A stretch of DNA of 64,000 nucleotides from Rhodospirillales bacterium (GTDB taxonomy: Bacteria > Pseudomonadota > Alphaproteobacteria > ATCC43930 > CGMCC-115725). This document shows, one piece after another, positions 15,410 to 23,222 of this stretch. A model generated the notes under the pieces. That model was not told where the DNA came from, searched no databases, and was given only the letters and a program-made list of their open reading frames with translations. The translations under genes and the position numbers were made by a program. Each line of letters opens with the position of its first letter. The first letter of the stretch is position 1. The stretch lies in assembly GCA_027315365.1 (NCBI GenBank), contig DAHUYF010000062.1, positions 1 to 64,000 on the forward strand. The letters run 5' to 3'.

Positions 15410-17067
15410 TCGCCGGCCGACGCCCGCCGGCGGTGATCGCCTTTACCGCGGCGGATTACGATATTTCCGGCGACGTCGCCGGGCGCAGATCCGCGTCGGC
15501 CGGATTTCTCGCCGCCTATCTGCGCCATGCCGGGCAGCACGACCTGACCTGCCTGATCCACGAGCCCGACGACGCGCCGGCGTTGCGCGACTTCGTCGAC
15601 TGCCGGGGAGGCGACGGCCGGCCGGTCGACTGTATAGCGCTCGGCCAATTGCCGCGGCTTGCCGAGATCGGCACGCTCTATACGCCGGGGCCGGAGCTTG
15701 GTCGCTACGCCTGGCTGCGCCGCGGCGTCGACCAGCGGTGCTTCTCGCTGGTGGGGGTCACGCACACCCTCTCGGAAAGCCACGCGATGGACGCCGTCGG
15801 TCGTCTGCTCACCGCGCCGGTTCAGGCCTGGGACGCGCTGGTCTGCACGACGACTGCCGCCAAGCGCGCCGTCGAACGAGCGCTCGACGAATATGGCGAG
15901 TACTTCCGCGGCTTGACCGGCGCCACGCCCGGCTGCCGCGCGCAGCTGCCGGTGATTCCGCTGGGGGTCGACAGCGACGCCTTCGTCGCCGGCGACGGCG
16001 AGCGCGAGGCGTTCCGCGCGCGCCATGGCATCCCGCGCGATGCCGCGATGCTGCTCTATATGGGCCGGCTCGACCATGCCGAAAAAGCCAATCCGGTGCC
16101 GTTCTACATCGCCGCGCAGCATGTCGCGGAACGCATCGGGCGGCCGCTCTATCTGGTCGAAGTCGGCTGGTTCCGCTCGGATTTCTTCGCGGAGGCTTTT
16201 ACCCAGGCGGCAACCGTGCTGGCACCCTCGGTCAAGCGGATCGTGCTGGACAGCCGGCAGGCGGCGAACCGCCGCGCCTGGTTCGCCGCGGACATCTTCG
16301 TTTCGCTTGCCGACAGCGTGCAGGAGACCTTCGGCCTGACGCCGATCGAGGCGATGGCCGCCGGCCTTCCGGTGGTGGTGAGCGACTGGGACGGCTATCG
16401 CGACACGGTGCGCGACGGCGTCGACGGCTTCCGCGTGCCGACGCTGACGCCGCCGGCGGGCGCCGGCGAGGCGATCGCCTTCGACTATGCCGCCGGCACG
16501 TTCAATCACACTATGTTTTCCGCCGCCGCGAGCCAGAGCAGCGCCGTCGACGTCAAGGCCTGCGCCGACATCCTCGCGCGGCTGATCGCCGAGCCCGAGC
16601 TGCGCCGGCGGTTGGGTGCGGCCGGTCGGCGGCGCGCCCGCGACACCTTCGACTGGCGCGTCGTCATCGCCGCCTATCAGGATCTCTGGCAGGAGCTCGC
16701 CGAGCGACGGCGCGCCTGCCCGGAGACCGCGCCGGTCGTTGCCGGCCGGCCGGCCCGGCCGCTGGAGATGGACCCGTTCGACCTCTTCCGCGACTGGTCG
16801 AGCGCCAGGCTCTCGCCGCAGACGGTCCTGAGCTTGCCTCCCGGCGCCGATGCGGCGCTTGCCGGCGCGATGCGGGAATTGCGCGCGGCGGCGCCGGTGC
16901 CGGAGATGCTGCTCGATGCCGCCGGCACGGCTCGGCTGGTCGACGCGCTGCACGGCGGACCGGCGCTCGCCGGCGATCTCATCGGCGGGCTGGAGCCCGC
17001 GCTCAGGCCGGCAGGCTGGCGCACGCTGGGCTGGCTGGCGAAGAGCGCGCTGTTGTCGTGGCGCTGA
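15406..17067 (+). CDS. GT4-type glycosyltransferase
   Basis: GT-B fold glycosyltransferase of about 553 residues from the GTG at 15406; an in-frame GTG at 15331 is possible but has no ribosome site. Family features: PVIPLGVD before the second domain, LLYMGRLDHAEKANP at its start, then the donor-binding block FVSLADSVQETFGLTPIEAMAAGLPVVVSDWDGYRDTV. The last ~130 residues form an extra Ala-rich helical region. It probably transfers a sugar from a nucleotide donor in the cytoplasm. It precedes a sulfotransferase-like gene by 10 nt and lies inside the flagellar locus, so a role in flagellar or surface glycan modification is plausible but unproven. Confidence 0.72.
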   Translation: MIAGRRPPAVIAFTAADYDISGDVAGRRSASAGFLAAYLRHAGQHDLTCLIHEPDDAPALRDFVDCRGGDGRPVDCIALGQLPRLAEIGTLYTPGPELGRYAWLRRGVDQRCFSLVGVTHTLSESHAMDAVGRLLTAPVQAWDALVCTTTAAKRAVERALDEYGEYFRGLTGATPGCRAQLPVIPLGVDSDAFVAGDGEREAFRARHGIPRDAAMLLYMGRLDHAEKANPVPFYIAAQHVAERIGRPLYLVEVGWFRSDFFAEAFTQAATVLAPSVKRIVLDSRQAANRRAWFAADIFVSLADSVQETFGLTPIEAMAAGLPVVVSDWDGYRDTVRDGVDGFRVPTLTPPAGAGEAIAFDYAAGTFNHTMFSAAASQSSAVDVKACADILARLIAEPELRRRLGAAGRRRARDTFDWRVVIAAYQDLWQELAERRRACPETAPVVAGRPARPLEMDPFDLFRDWSSARLSPQTVLSLPPGADAALAGAMRELRAAAPVPEMLLDAAGTARLVDALHGGPALAGDLIGGLEPALRPAGWRTLGWLAKSALLSWR

Positions 17068-17077
17068 GCTCGCGTCG

Positions 17078-18100
17078 ATGAGCCCGTCGCCGCGTCCGGC
17101 CAAGGCGATCTTCCTGCATAGCGGCTTCCGCTCCGGCAGCACCTGGTTCTGGCACCGCTTCCGCGAAGCCGGCGGCACGCACGCCTATTACGAGCCCTTC
17201 CACGAGCTGCTCGCGAGCCTGACGATCGCGGCGCTGCCGCGCTACGGCGCGCAGCAATGGGCCTCGGGACATCCCGGCCTCAACGCACCCTATTTCAGCG
17301 AGTATGGTGCGCTGCTCCGGCCGCAGGGCGGCGTGCCGCTCTATGACACGCGCTTCGCCGCCGAGGCCTATTACGAGACCGGGCCGGAAGAGGCGCAGGC
17401 ACGTTACATCCGCGCGCTCGCCGATCACGCGCGGCAGGCCGGCAAGGTGCCGGTCTTCGGCTTCTGCCGCTCGCTCGGCCGGGTGCCGTGGTTCCGCGCG
17501 CTGGGCGAAGGCGTCAACATCGTGACCTGGCGCAATCCGTGGGACCAATGGGTGTCGTGCCGCGACCAGGCGATGGTGCAGCAGAACTGGTATTTCCTGT
17601 TTCGCTTCGTGCTGTTCGCGAGCTTCGGCGCGCGCGATCCGCATCTGGCGCCCTTCTTCGCCGGGCTCGGCCTGCCGCCCGCGCCTGACGGCATCGCCAC
17701 GCCGCAACTCGCCGGCCTGCTCGCCTATTTCGACGCCGCCGGGCTCGAGACGCTGCTCGGCATCTTCCTGCGCGTCTACATGCTCGACATGCTGATCGCG
17801 CTTGACCGCGCCGACCATGTGGTCGATTTGGACGCGCTGAGCGCCGATCCCGAGCAGCGGCGTGCGGCTGCCGCGGGGCTGCGCGGCCTGACCGGGCTCG
17901 CCGATCTGTCGCTGGAGGATTGTGCGCTGCCGCGGCATGGCGGACCGCGGGAAGCGGCCGAGCTGGCGCGGCTCGACGCCGCGCTCTCTTTCCTGGCGGG
18001 AGCGGGCGCATCGGTGGCGGAGCAATACCCGCGCGCGCTGCCGCAGCTGGTGCAACGGCTGACGGACTGCCTGCGGCGCTCGCGCCTCGCCGGCGCCTGA
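17078..18100 (+). CDS. Sulfotransferase-like protein
   Basis: Protein of 340 residues with an N-terminal P-loop-like 5'-phosphosulfate motif, IFLHSGFRSGSTWFWHRFREAG, the position and pattern of the RSGTTW loop of PAPS-dependent sulfotransferases. A second family-like block reads VNIVTWRNPWDQWVSCRDQAM, resembling the 3'-phosphate-binding RNPxD region. No signal peptide or membrane helix is seen. With the glycosyltransferase just upstream it could sulfate a glycan. The substrate is unknown, and the family assignment rests on these two motifs. Confidence 0.6.
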   Translation: MSPSPRPAKAIFLHSGFRSGSTWFWHRFREAGGTHAYYEPFHELLASLTIAALPRYGAQQWASGHPGLNAPYFSEYGALLRPQGGVPLYDTRFAAEAYYETGPEEAQARYIRALADHARQAGKVPVFGFCRSLGRVPWFRALGEGVNIVTWRNPWDQWVSCRDQAMVQQNWYFLFRFVLFASFGARDPHLAPFFAGLGLPPAPDGIATPQLAGLLAYFDAAGLETLLGIFLRVYMLDMLIALDRADHVVDLDALSADPEQRRAAAAGLRGLTGLADLSLEDCALPRHGGPREAAELARLDAALSFLAGAGASVAEQYPRALPQLVQRLTDCLRRSRLAGA

Positions 18101-18117
18101 TCGGCGCGCCGCCGGCC

Positions 18118-19713
18118 TTACGGCGTCGCCTGCAGCAGCGTCTGGATCATCTGGTTGGTGGTCGAGATGACCTTGGTATTCGCCGCATAAGCCTGCTGCG
18201 TGATGATCAGGTTGCTGAACTCCTGGGCGATGTCGACGTTCGAGCTTTCCAGCTCGGAGGGCGCGATCTGACCCGCCGCGCCGCTGCCGGCCTGCTGCAG
18301 CAGGAAGCTGCCGGAAGAGTTGGTCTGGAGATAGCTGTTGCCGCTCTCCGCCGCGAGGCCGTTGGGATTGTTGAAGGTGGCGATCGGAACCAGATAGATC
18401 GGCTGCTTCATGCCGTTGTCGAAATTGGCGGTGACGATGCCGTGCGCGTCGATGGTGATGCCGGTGAAGGTGCCGAAATGCAGGCCGTTCTGGTTGACCT
18501 CGCTGGCGCTGAACTGGTTGCCCACCTGGGTGAGGCCGTTGAACTGGCCGGCCGTGCCGAGGTTGAAGGTGAGCGTCTGCGGCGAGGTGGGCACTGCCGG
18601 GCCGGTGGTCGGCCAAGTGATGGTGAGGCCGCCGAAGCCGGTATTGAACGAGCCGTCGCCGTTGAAGCTGACCTGATTGCCGCCGGTGAAGGCGACCGTT
18701 CCGCCGGCGATGCTGGCGGTGACGTTCCAGGTATTCGCCGGCGTCGTGACCGGCGCGTTGGCGGTGAAGGTCGGTGCGCCGCCACCGGAGGCGACCGTCA
18801 GCGAGTTGGCCGCGTTCACCTCGACGCTGCCGGAGGAGGTATCGGTGATCTGCACGGTGGTGCCGTTGGTCGCCGATGCGCTGGCGGTGGTGATGCCGGC
18901 CGCGGTCAGCGCCGTGTTGATGTCGTTGACGAGGTCGGTCGTGGTCGGCGTCGCCTGGGTCAGGGGGCCGACGGTGACGCTCTGCGTACCGCCCTTCAGC
19001 TTGAGGGTGAAGGTGTCGCCGGTGGTCAGCGTGCCGCTGGCGAGGGTGAAGGTCTGGATCGGCGCGACGCTGAATCCCATGGTGAGGTCGTGCTCGCTGC
19101 CCTGGCTGTCATAGACCGGCACGGTGATGGTGTTCGGCGTCGAGGTGACGGTGGCGTTCGCCGGCAGTTCGGCGGCGAGCGTCACCGTGCTGGTCGGCAC
19201 CGCCGAGCCGCTCAGCCCGTTGATGTTGACGGTGGCGAGCGAGTTGAGCGAGGTCGCAGTGAGCTGGTTGAGATTGCCGGCGGTGATCTGCGCCGCCTCG
19301 GCCGAGGTCAGCTTCTGGCCTTGCAGGAAGAAGCCGTCGCCGTTCACCAGGTTGCCGTTGGCGTCGACGGCGAACGAGCCGTCGCGGGTGAAGGAGAAGG
19401 CGCTACTGCCGCCGGCGGTGGCGGTGTTGCTGACCACGAAGAAGCCGCCGCCCGAGATGGCGAGGTCGGTGTTGGAGGCCGCCGCCTGGAGCAGCCCCTG
19501 CTGGTTGACGGTGGCCGAGGGATAGGCGACCACGCCGCCGGCGGTGTTGACGCCGGCCTGGGCGCTTTGCGTCACCAGGGTCGAGAAGCTCGCCTCCGTC
19601 GCCTTGTAGGCGGTGGTGTTCGAGTTCGCGATGTTGTCCGAGATCATGCTCAAGGCCTGGCTTTCGGCGGTGAGGCCGGAAACGCCGGAAAGCAGTGCGC
19701 CGAAGATGCTCAT
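18118..19713 (-). CDS. flgE: Flagellar hook protein FlgE
   Basis: Hook protein of 531 residues. The N-terminal rod/hook signature is intact (MSIFGALLSGVSGLTAESQALSMISDNIANSNTTAYKA). The C-terminal flagellar basal-body motif is SSNVDIAQEFSNLIITQQAYAANTKVISTTNQMIQTLLQ. The middle is a long Thr/Gly/Ala-rich variable domain with beta character. FlgE subunits are exported through the rod and built onto it under the FlgD scaffold. It is the last gene of the fliK-flgD-flgE operon and is convergent with the sulfotransferase-like gene 17 nt away. Confidence 0.96.
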   Translation of the reverse strand: MSIFGALLSGVSGLTAESQALSMISDNIANSNTTAYKATEASFSTLVTQSAQAGVNTAGGVVAYPSATVNQQGLLQAAASNTDLAISGGGFFVVSNTATAGGSSAFSFTRDGSFAVDANGNLVNGDGFFLQGQKLTSAEAAQITAGNLNQLTATSLNSLATVNINGLSGSAVPTSTVTLAAELPANATVTSTPNTITVPVYDSQGSEHDLTMGFSVAPIQTFTLASGTLTTGDTFTLKLKGGTQSVTVGPLTQATPTTTDLVNDINTALTAAGITTASASATNGTTVQITDTSSGSVEVNAANSLTVASGGGAPTFTANAPVTTPANTWNVTASIAGGTVAFTGGNQVSFNGDGSFNTGFGGLTITWPTTGPAVPTSPQTLTFNLGTAGQFNGLTQVGNQFSASEVNQNGLHFGTFTGITIDAHGIVTANFDNGMKQPIYLVPIATFNNPNGLAAESGNSYLQTNSSGSFLLQQAGSGAAGQIAPSELESSNVDIAQEFSNLIITQQAYAANTKVISTTNQMIQTLLQATP

Positions 19714-19756
19714 GGAAGACCTCTTGGTTTCAAGTCGCAGCGGAAGGCGATGGGAA

Positions 19757-19846
19757 CTAGGACGAGGGCGATGAAGACGAGGGTGACGAAGACGAGGGCG
19801 ACGAAGACGAAGACGACGAAGACGGAGACGAAGACGAGCCGATGAT
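19757..19846. repeat. Microsatellite-like repeat encoding the FlgD Ser/Pro tail
   Basis: The last ~90 nt of flgD consist of imperfect short repeats (GACGAGGGCGACGAA-type units on the plus strand). On the coding strand they give runs of Ser broken by Pro. The repetition is direct and tandem, the kind of DNA prone to replication slippage. The units are multiples of three, so length changes would lengthen or shorten the tail without shifting frame. Confidence 0.6.
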
Positions 19847-20533
19847 GTTGACGAGCTGGCTCATGGGCACTTCCACCCCCGACACGTTGAAGGTGGCGAC
19901 GTTGTTCTGGACGTTGACGCCGGTAACCGTGCCGACCGCGGTGGTCGTCGCCGTGATCGGGTTGCCGCTCGCGTCGCTCGACGTCACCTGGAGCGTGTAG
20001 ACGCCGCCATTCGCCTGCTGCTGGCCGGCGTTGTTCTGCCCGTTCCAGTTGAAGGCATAGGTGCCAGCGGCGGTCTTGCCGGTGGTCGAGTAGACGGTGT
20101 TGCCGCTGGAATCGAGGACGCTGAGGGTGGTCGTGCTGGCGGTGCTCGGCAGCGTGTAGGAGAAGGTGGCATTGCCGTTCTCCAGCGCGGCCTGGCTGCC
20201 GTTGTATTGGATGGTGTCTCCGACCATCGTCTGCGCCGAGATCGCCTCGCTGGCGGTCTGGTTGGTGATCATCGTCGACAGCTGGCTGTTGGTCTTGATC
20301 TGCTGCTCGACCTGGCTGAATTGGACCAGCTGATTGGTGAACTGGCTGCTGTCCATCGGATTCGTCGGATCCTGATGCTGCAGCTGGGTGGTCAGCAGCG
20401 TCAGGAAGGTGTTGAAGTTCTGCGTGAAATTGAGCACGCCATTGGCGCTTGCGCCGTTGGCCGAGGTGTTCGCGCCGGTCGACGAACTGGCCGCAGGCGT
20501 CGTCGGGCTGGTGCCGCTAATCGGGGTCGTCAT
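19757..20533 (-). CDS. flgD: Hook scaffold protein FlgD with Ser/Pro-rich tail
   Basis: FlgD of 258 residues. The conserved block NFNTFLTLLTTQLQHQDPTNPMDSSQFTNQLVQFSQVEQQIKTN identifies it. Then come the FlgD Ig-like/Tudor region (AGTYAFNWNGQNNAGQQ) and VEVPMSQLVNIIG, the usual end of the protein. About 25 residues of almost pure Ser with regularly spaced Pro follow, which is not normal for FlgD. FlgD caps the growing hook and falls off at completion. It is 12 nt downstream of fliK. Confidence 0.93.
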   Translation of the reverse strand: MTTPISGTSPTTPAASSSTGANTSANGASANGVLNFTQNFNTFLTLLTTQLQHQDPTNPMDSSQFTNQLVQFSQVEQQIKTNSQLSTMITNQTASEAISAQTMVGDTIQYNGSQAALENGNATFSYTLPSTASTTTLSVLDSSGNTVYSTTGKTAAGTYAFNWNGQNNAGQQQANGGVYTLQVTSSDASGNPITATTTAVGTVTGVNVQNNVATFNVSGVEVPMSQLVNIIGSSSSPSSSSSSSSPSSSSPSSSSPSS

Positions 20534-20545
20534 GGCTCGCCTTCC

Positions 20546-22351
20546 TCACACTTGAATGTCGAGTGAACCGGAGTGGCCGCGCAGCCGCGGCGCCGCCGAT
20601 GCCGCGGCGCCGACCTCGTCGACACCGCTCATCGCACCGCCGCCGGCCGGTCCGCGGGGGCCGGACGATTGCTGCTGGTTGGACTGGTAGCCGCCGCGCA
20701 GATTGAAGCTGAGGCTGCCGCTGTCGGCCTGAAGACCGGCGTCGCGCAGCGCCTGCGCCAGATTGCCGGAATCCTGCTGCAGCAGGTTGAGCGTGTCGCT
20801 GCGGTCGGCAGAGACGACCATCGAGACGCGGCCGTCATGAGTGAAGCTGAGCTTGACCTGGACGGCGCCGAGATCGGCCGGCTGAAGCTGGATGTGGATC
20901 TCGTCGTTGCCCTGCTTGACCGCCTGGCGCAACGAGACCGCGACCTGCTGGCTCACCGCCAGCGATGCGGCGGACAGGGTGGGCGCAGTCTGGGCCATCG
21001 CCGTTGCGGCTGCCGGGGCGGACATTGCCGGGGCGGCGGACGCCGCCGCCAGCTGCGACGCGGCGGTGCCGTTGCCGGCGGCGGACGGATCGCTCGGCGC
21101 CAGGGTGGCTGCGGCCGAGCCGGCATTGGCGGCGACTTGCACCATCGGCTGTGCGGCGCCAGCCGCGGCGGCCTTTGCCGCGGCCGCCACGGCTGCCGCT
21201 GCCTGATCGGAGCCGCCGGACGCGGGCGCGGCGGCAGCGGCAGGTGCGGCAGGATCGCCGCTTGTCGAGGCGGCGGCGTTTGTCGTGGCCGACACGTCGC
21301 CGGCCTTCGCCTGAGCCGACAAATCGGTCGGCGGGAAACTCGCCAGCGCGCTGCGCGGCTGCGACACGAAGGGCGTCGCATTCGTCGTCACCCGCGCGTT
21401 CATCGCGGCGGCCATCGCCGGCAGGCTCTGGGTGGGCCCAAGCGTCTGGGGCGTGGCCGTTGCGCCCGCCGCCGCGCCTGCGCTCGCATCCTGCGCCGGC
21501 TTCGGCGCCGCGGCAGTGTTGCCGGCCGGCGCGCTCGCTGCGGCGGCGGCGGCGGCGAGGCCCTGTACGGTCGCGGCTTGCGCCGCCCCGACAGCGTGGC
21601 CCGCGCCTTTGGCCGCAGGCGGTGGGGCGCCGGCGTTCTTGCCGGCATTCGACGTCGCCGCGGCGCCGGCCAGCGCCGCTGCGGCGGCGTCGGCCGCGGC
21701 GGTGCCGGCGGTCGTCGGATCGGCAGCGCCGCCGGCCTGCGTCGGTGCGCCGGCAGTCGAGGATTGCGGTGCGCCGGTCTTGCCGCCACTCGGAGTGATC
21801 GTTCGCGCCGGCTGCGTCAGCACGACCGGCAGCGGAATGAGGATCGCCGCGGTGGTGCCGTTGGCGGTGCTGTTCTGATCCTTGCCGCTGGCTTGCTTGT
21901 CACCGGCGGTTGACCCGCTTTTGCTGGCGGTGGGGGTCGCCGGCGTTGTCGGCGTCGGCGCCTGAGGCTGCGCCTGAGTTTGTGCCTGCTGCTGCGGCTG
22001 TGCCTGCTGCTGCTGCTGCTGTGCCTGCTGCTGCTGCGGCTGGGCCTGCTGTTGCGGCTGTGCCTGCGGCTGCTGCGGCTGGGCCTGCTGCGGCTGGGCC
22101 TGCTGCGGCTGCGCTTGTATCTGCTGGGCCTGTTCCTGCGGCTGCGCCGGCGCGGCGGCGGCTTGCATCGCGTCGGCGGCATTGCTCGACGCCGAAGCCG
22201 TGTTCGGGTTGTTGGCCGGCGGCGGCGCCTCCGTCTGCACCTGCTGGAACATGCTGAGAAAGTCCAGTCCGCCGGCCTCGCTGGCAAACGAGGGTGCCGG
22301 CGCCGACAGCGCGGGATCGATCGGCAGACTGGGGACGGCAAACGCGCTCAT
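20546..22351 (-). CDS. fliK: Flagellar hook-length control protein FliK
   Basis: Protein of 601 residues. The first ~480 are low-complexity: a Gln/Pro-rich tract (about residues 70-130) and a long Ala-rich region. The last ~110 residues form the canonical Flg_hook domain: VSLRQAVKQGNDEIHIQLQPADLGAVQVKLSF, then VSMVVSADRSDTLNLLQQDSGNLAQALRDAGLQ. FliK is the secreted molecular ruler that measures the hook and switches FlhB from hook to filament substrates. A perfect sigma-54 element lies 28-42 bp upstream of the ATG. It leads the fliK-flgD-flgE operon. Confidence 0.92.
   Translation of the reverse strand: MSAFAVPSLPIDPALSAPAPSFASEAGGLDFLSMFQQVQTEAPPPANNPNTASASSNAADAMQAAAAPAQPQEQAQQIQAQPQQAQPQQAQPQQPQAQPQQQAQPQQQQAQQQQQQAQPQQQAQTQAQPQAPTPTTPATPTASKSGSTAGDKQASGKDQNSTANGTTAAILIPLPVVLTQPARTITPSGGKTGAPQSSTAGAPTQAGGAADPTTAGTAAADAAAAALAGAAATSNAGKNAGAPPPAAKGAGHAVGAAQAATVQGLAAAAAAASAPAGNTAAAPKPAQDASAGAAAGATATPQTLGPTQSLPAMAAAMNARVTTNATPFVSQPRSALASFPPTDLSAQAKAGDVSATTNAAASTSGDPAAPAAAAAPASGGSDQAAAAVAAAAKAAAAGAAQPMVQVAANAGSAAATLAPSDPSAAGNGTAASQLAAASAAPAMSAPAAATAMAQTAPTLSAASLAVSQQVAVSLRQAVKQGNDEIHIQLQPADLGAVQVKLSFTHDGRVSMVVSADRSDTLNLLQQDSGNLAQALRDAGLQADSGSLSFNLRGGYQSNQQQSSGPRGPAGGGAMSGVDEVGAAASAAPRLRGHSGSLDIQV
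21967..22137. repeat. Glutamine-codon repeat tract inside fliK
   Basis: About 170 nt of CTG/TGC-type triplet repetition on the plus strand, reading CAG/CAA-rich on the coding strand and giving PQQAQPQQ-type repeats. Several near-identical units (GCCTGCTGCGGCTGG) occur in tandem. Like the flgD tail, it should be prone to in-frame slippage. It lies in the low-complexity ruler region of FliK. Confidence 0.6.
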
Positions 22352-22378
22352 GGCTGATCCTTTCGCGGAGACGGATCA

Positions 22379-22393
22379 GCAAGCGCCGTGCCA
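22379..22393 (-). promoter_or_regulatory. fliK: Sigma-54 promoter of fliK operon
   Basis: On the minus strand the sequence is TGGCAC-GGCGC-TTGC, a perfect match to the sigma-54 -24/-12 consensus. The predicted start of transcription, about 12 nt after the GC, falls near 22367, 16 nt before the fliK ATG. It is divergent from the equally good promoter at 22530-22544. Confidence 0.85.
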
Positions 22394-22440
22394 GTCGCAA
22401 ATCAGCTATAGTATGTTGATAAACAATGATAATTATGGAT

Positions 22441-22455
22441 CGGCGATTTTTGCCG
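22441..22455. promoter_or_regulatory. ftr-like palindrome, distal
   Basis: CGGCGA-TTT-TTGCCG, one mismatch from the CGGCAA-N3-TTGCCG pattern. It lies between two divergent sigma-54 promoters, about 50 bp behind the fliK -24 element. A FlbD dimer here could act on either promoter; this is inference. Confidence 0.5.
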
Positions 22456-22499
22456 GGCGGCTGAAAGGGGCGCGGCGGGCAAGCGATGCCGGCCGCGAA

Positions 22500-22516
22500 C
22501 CGGCAATCTTTGCCGG
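22500..22516. promoter_or_regulatory. ftr-like palindrome, perfect copy
   Basis: CCGGCAA-TCT-TTGCCGG: seven-base arms, perfectly complementary, with a 3-nt centre. It sits 13 bp before the -24 element of the flaG-like promoter, and its centre is 60 bp from the other palindrome in this region. The remainder of the ~300-bp fliK/flaG gap has no gene. Confidence 0.6.
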
Positions 22517-22529
22517 GGCACCGCCCACT

Positions 22530-22544
22530 TGGCACGGGGTTTGC
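22530..22544 (+). promoter_or_regulatory. Sigma-54 promoter of flaG-like gene
   Basis: TGGCAC-GGGGT-TTGC, a perfect -24/-12 element. The predicted transcript starts near 22556, about 95 nt before the GTG of the FlaG-like protein, leaving an unusually long leader. Confidence 0.85.
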
Positions 22545-22650
22545 CAGTTAAGCTTTGACGGCGCGATGTGCGGCCACATGGGTTTCGGGATCAGCCTTTC
22601 GCAGCCGTCCGAAACCCGGCATCGCCGCTCGCAAGCCCTGGAGAGTTAAC

Positions 22651-23001
22651 GTGGCGGTAACCGATACACCCTCGACAGCTCCGGTCCACTCGGCGCATGC
22701 CGGCGAGCGTCCGGCGCCGGGTATGGCCACGGCGTCGGGCACAACCCAATCGGGCCCAGGCCGAATTGCGGCGCCCGCCGCGCCGCCGGCCGCGCCGGTC
22801 GCGCCGCCAGCCGCGCCGCTGCCGATCGGCTTCGCGCTTTCCTATGACGCGGCGACGCAGCGGCTGGTGCTGGAAGCGCGCGAGCCCGGCTCCGGCTTCC
22901 TGATCTCGCAAGTCCCGCCGGGCTATGTCGTCAAGCAATTCACCGCCAGCATCGGCGGCATCGCCCCGCTTCGCGGCGCCGCGATAGACAGCGCCGTCTA
23001 G
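22651..23001 (+). CDS. FlaG-like flagellar protein
   Basis: Protein of 116 residues from a GTG at 22651 with GGAG 7 nt upstream. The first ~65 residues are a Pro/Ala-rich linker. The last ~50 look like a FlaG domain: IGFALSYDAATQRLVLEAREPGSGFLISQVPPGYVVKQF has the strand-strand-QIPP pattern of FlaG. FlaG proteins influence filament length or assembly in other bacteria. Its own sigma-54 promoter and its position just before flagellin support a late flagellar role. The similarity is modest. Confidence 0.55.
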   Translation: MAVTDTPSTAPVHSAHAGERPAPGMATASGTTQSGPGRIAAPAAPPAAPVAPPAAPLPIGFALSYDAATQRLVLEAREPGSGFLISQVPPGYVVKQFTASIGGIAPLRGAAIDSAV

Positions 23002-23100
23002 GCAATATCTGCCGGCCGAAGCAGAAAAATTTGCCGGCTCGGCAGCAATCGCCCAGCAAAATTTGCCGACCGGCGGCGCGCCAAGCAGCGAAATTTCTCG
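23000..23100. promoter_or_regulatory. Array of four ftr-like sites before flagellin
   Basis: Four sites of the CGGCAA-N3-TTGCCG type: AGGCAA-TAT-CTGCCG (23000-23014), CAGAAA-AAT-TTGCCG (23022-23036), CAGCAA-AAT-TTGCCG (23054-23068) and CAGCGA-AAT-TTCTCG (23086-23100). Right arms begin at 23009, 23031, 23063 and 23095, so spacings are 22, 32 and 32 bp, close to two, three and three helical turns. The last site is about 50 bp before the flagellin -24 element. The first overlaps the stop of the flaG-like gene. Confidence 0.5.
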
Positions 23101-23151
23101 AAAAACCCGGATTTCCGGGCGGTGAGGGCGGCCATCTTACGCCCCTGGCGA

Positions 23152-23166
23152 TGGCACGGGCATTGC
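23152..23166 (+). promoter_or_regulatory. Sigma-54 promoter of flagellin gene
   Basis: TGGCAC-GGGCA-TTGC, a perfect -24/-12 element. The predicted start near 23178 leaves a 45-nt leader before the flagellin ATG, with AGGATGA as ribosome site. Confidence 0.88.
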
Positions 23167-23222
23167 GAAGGACGGCACGGGTCGCAAAGCGGCCCTTCTC
23201 CACCCAGAAAGGATGATCTCCC

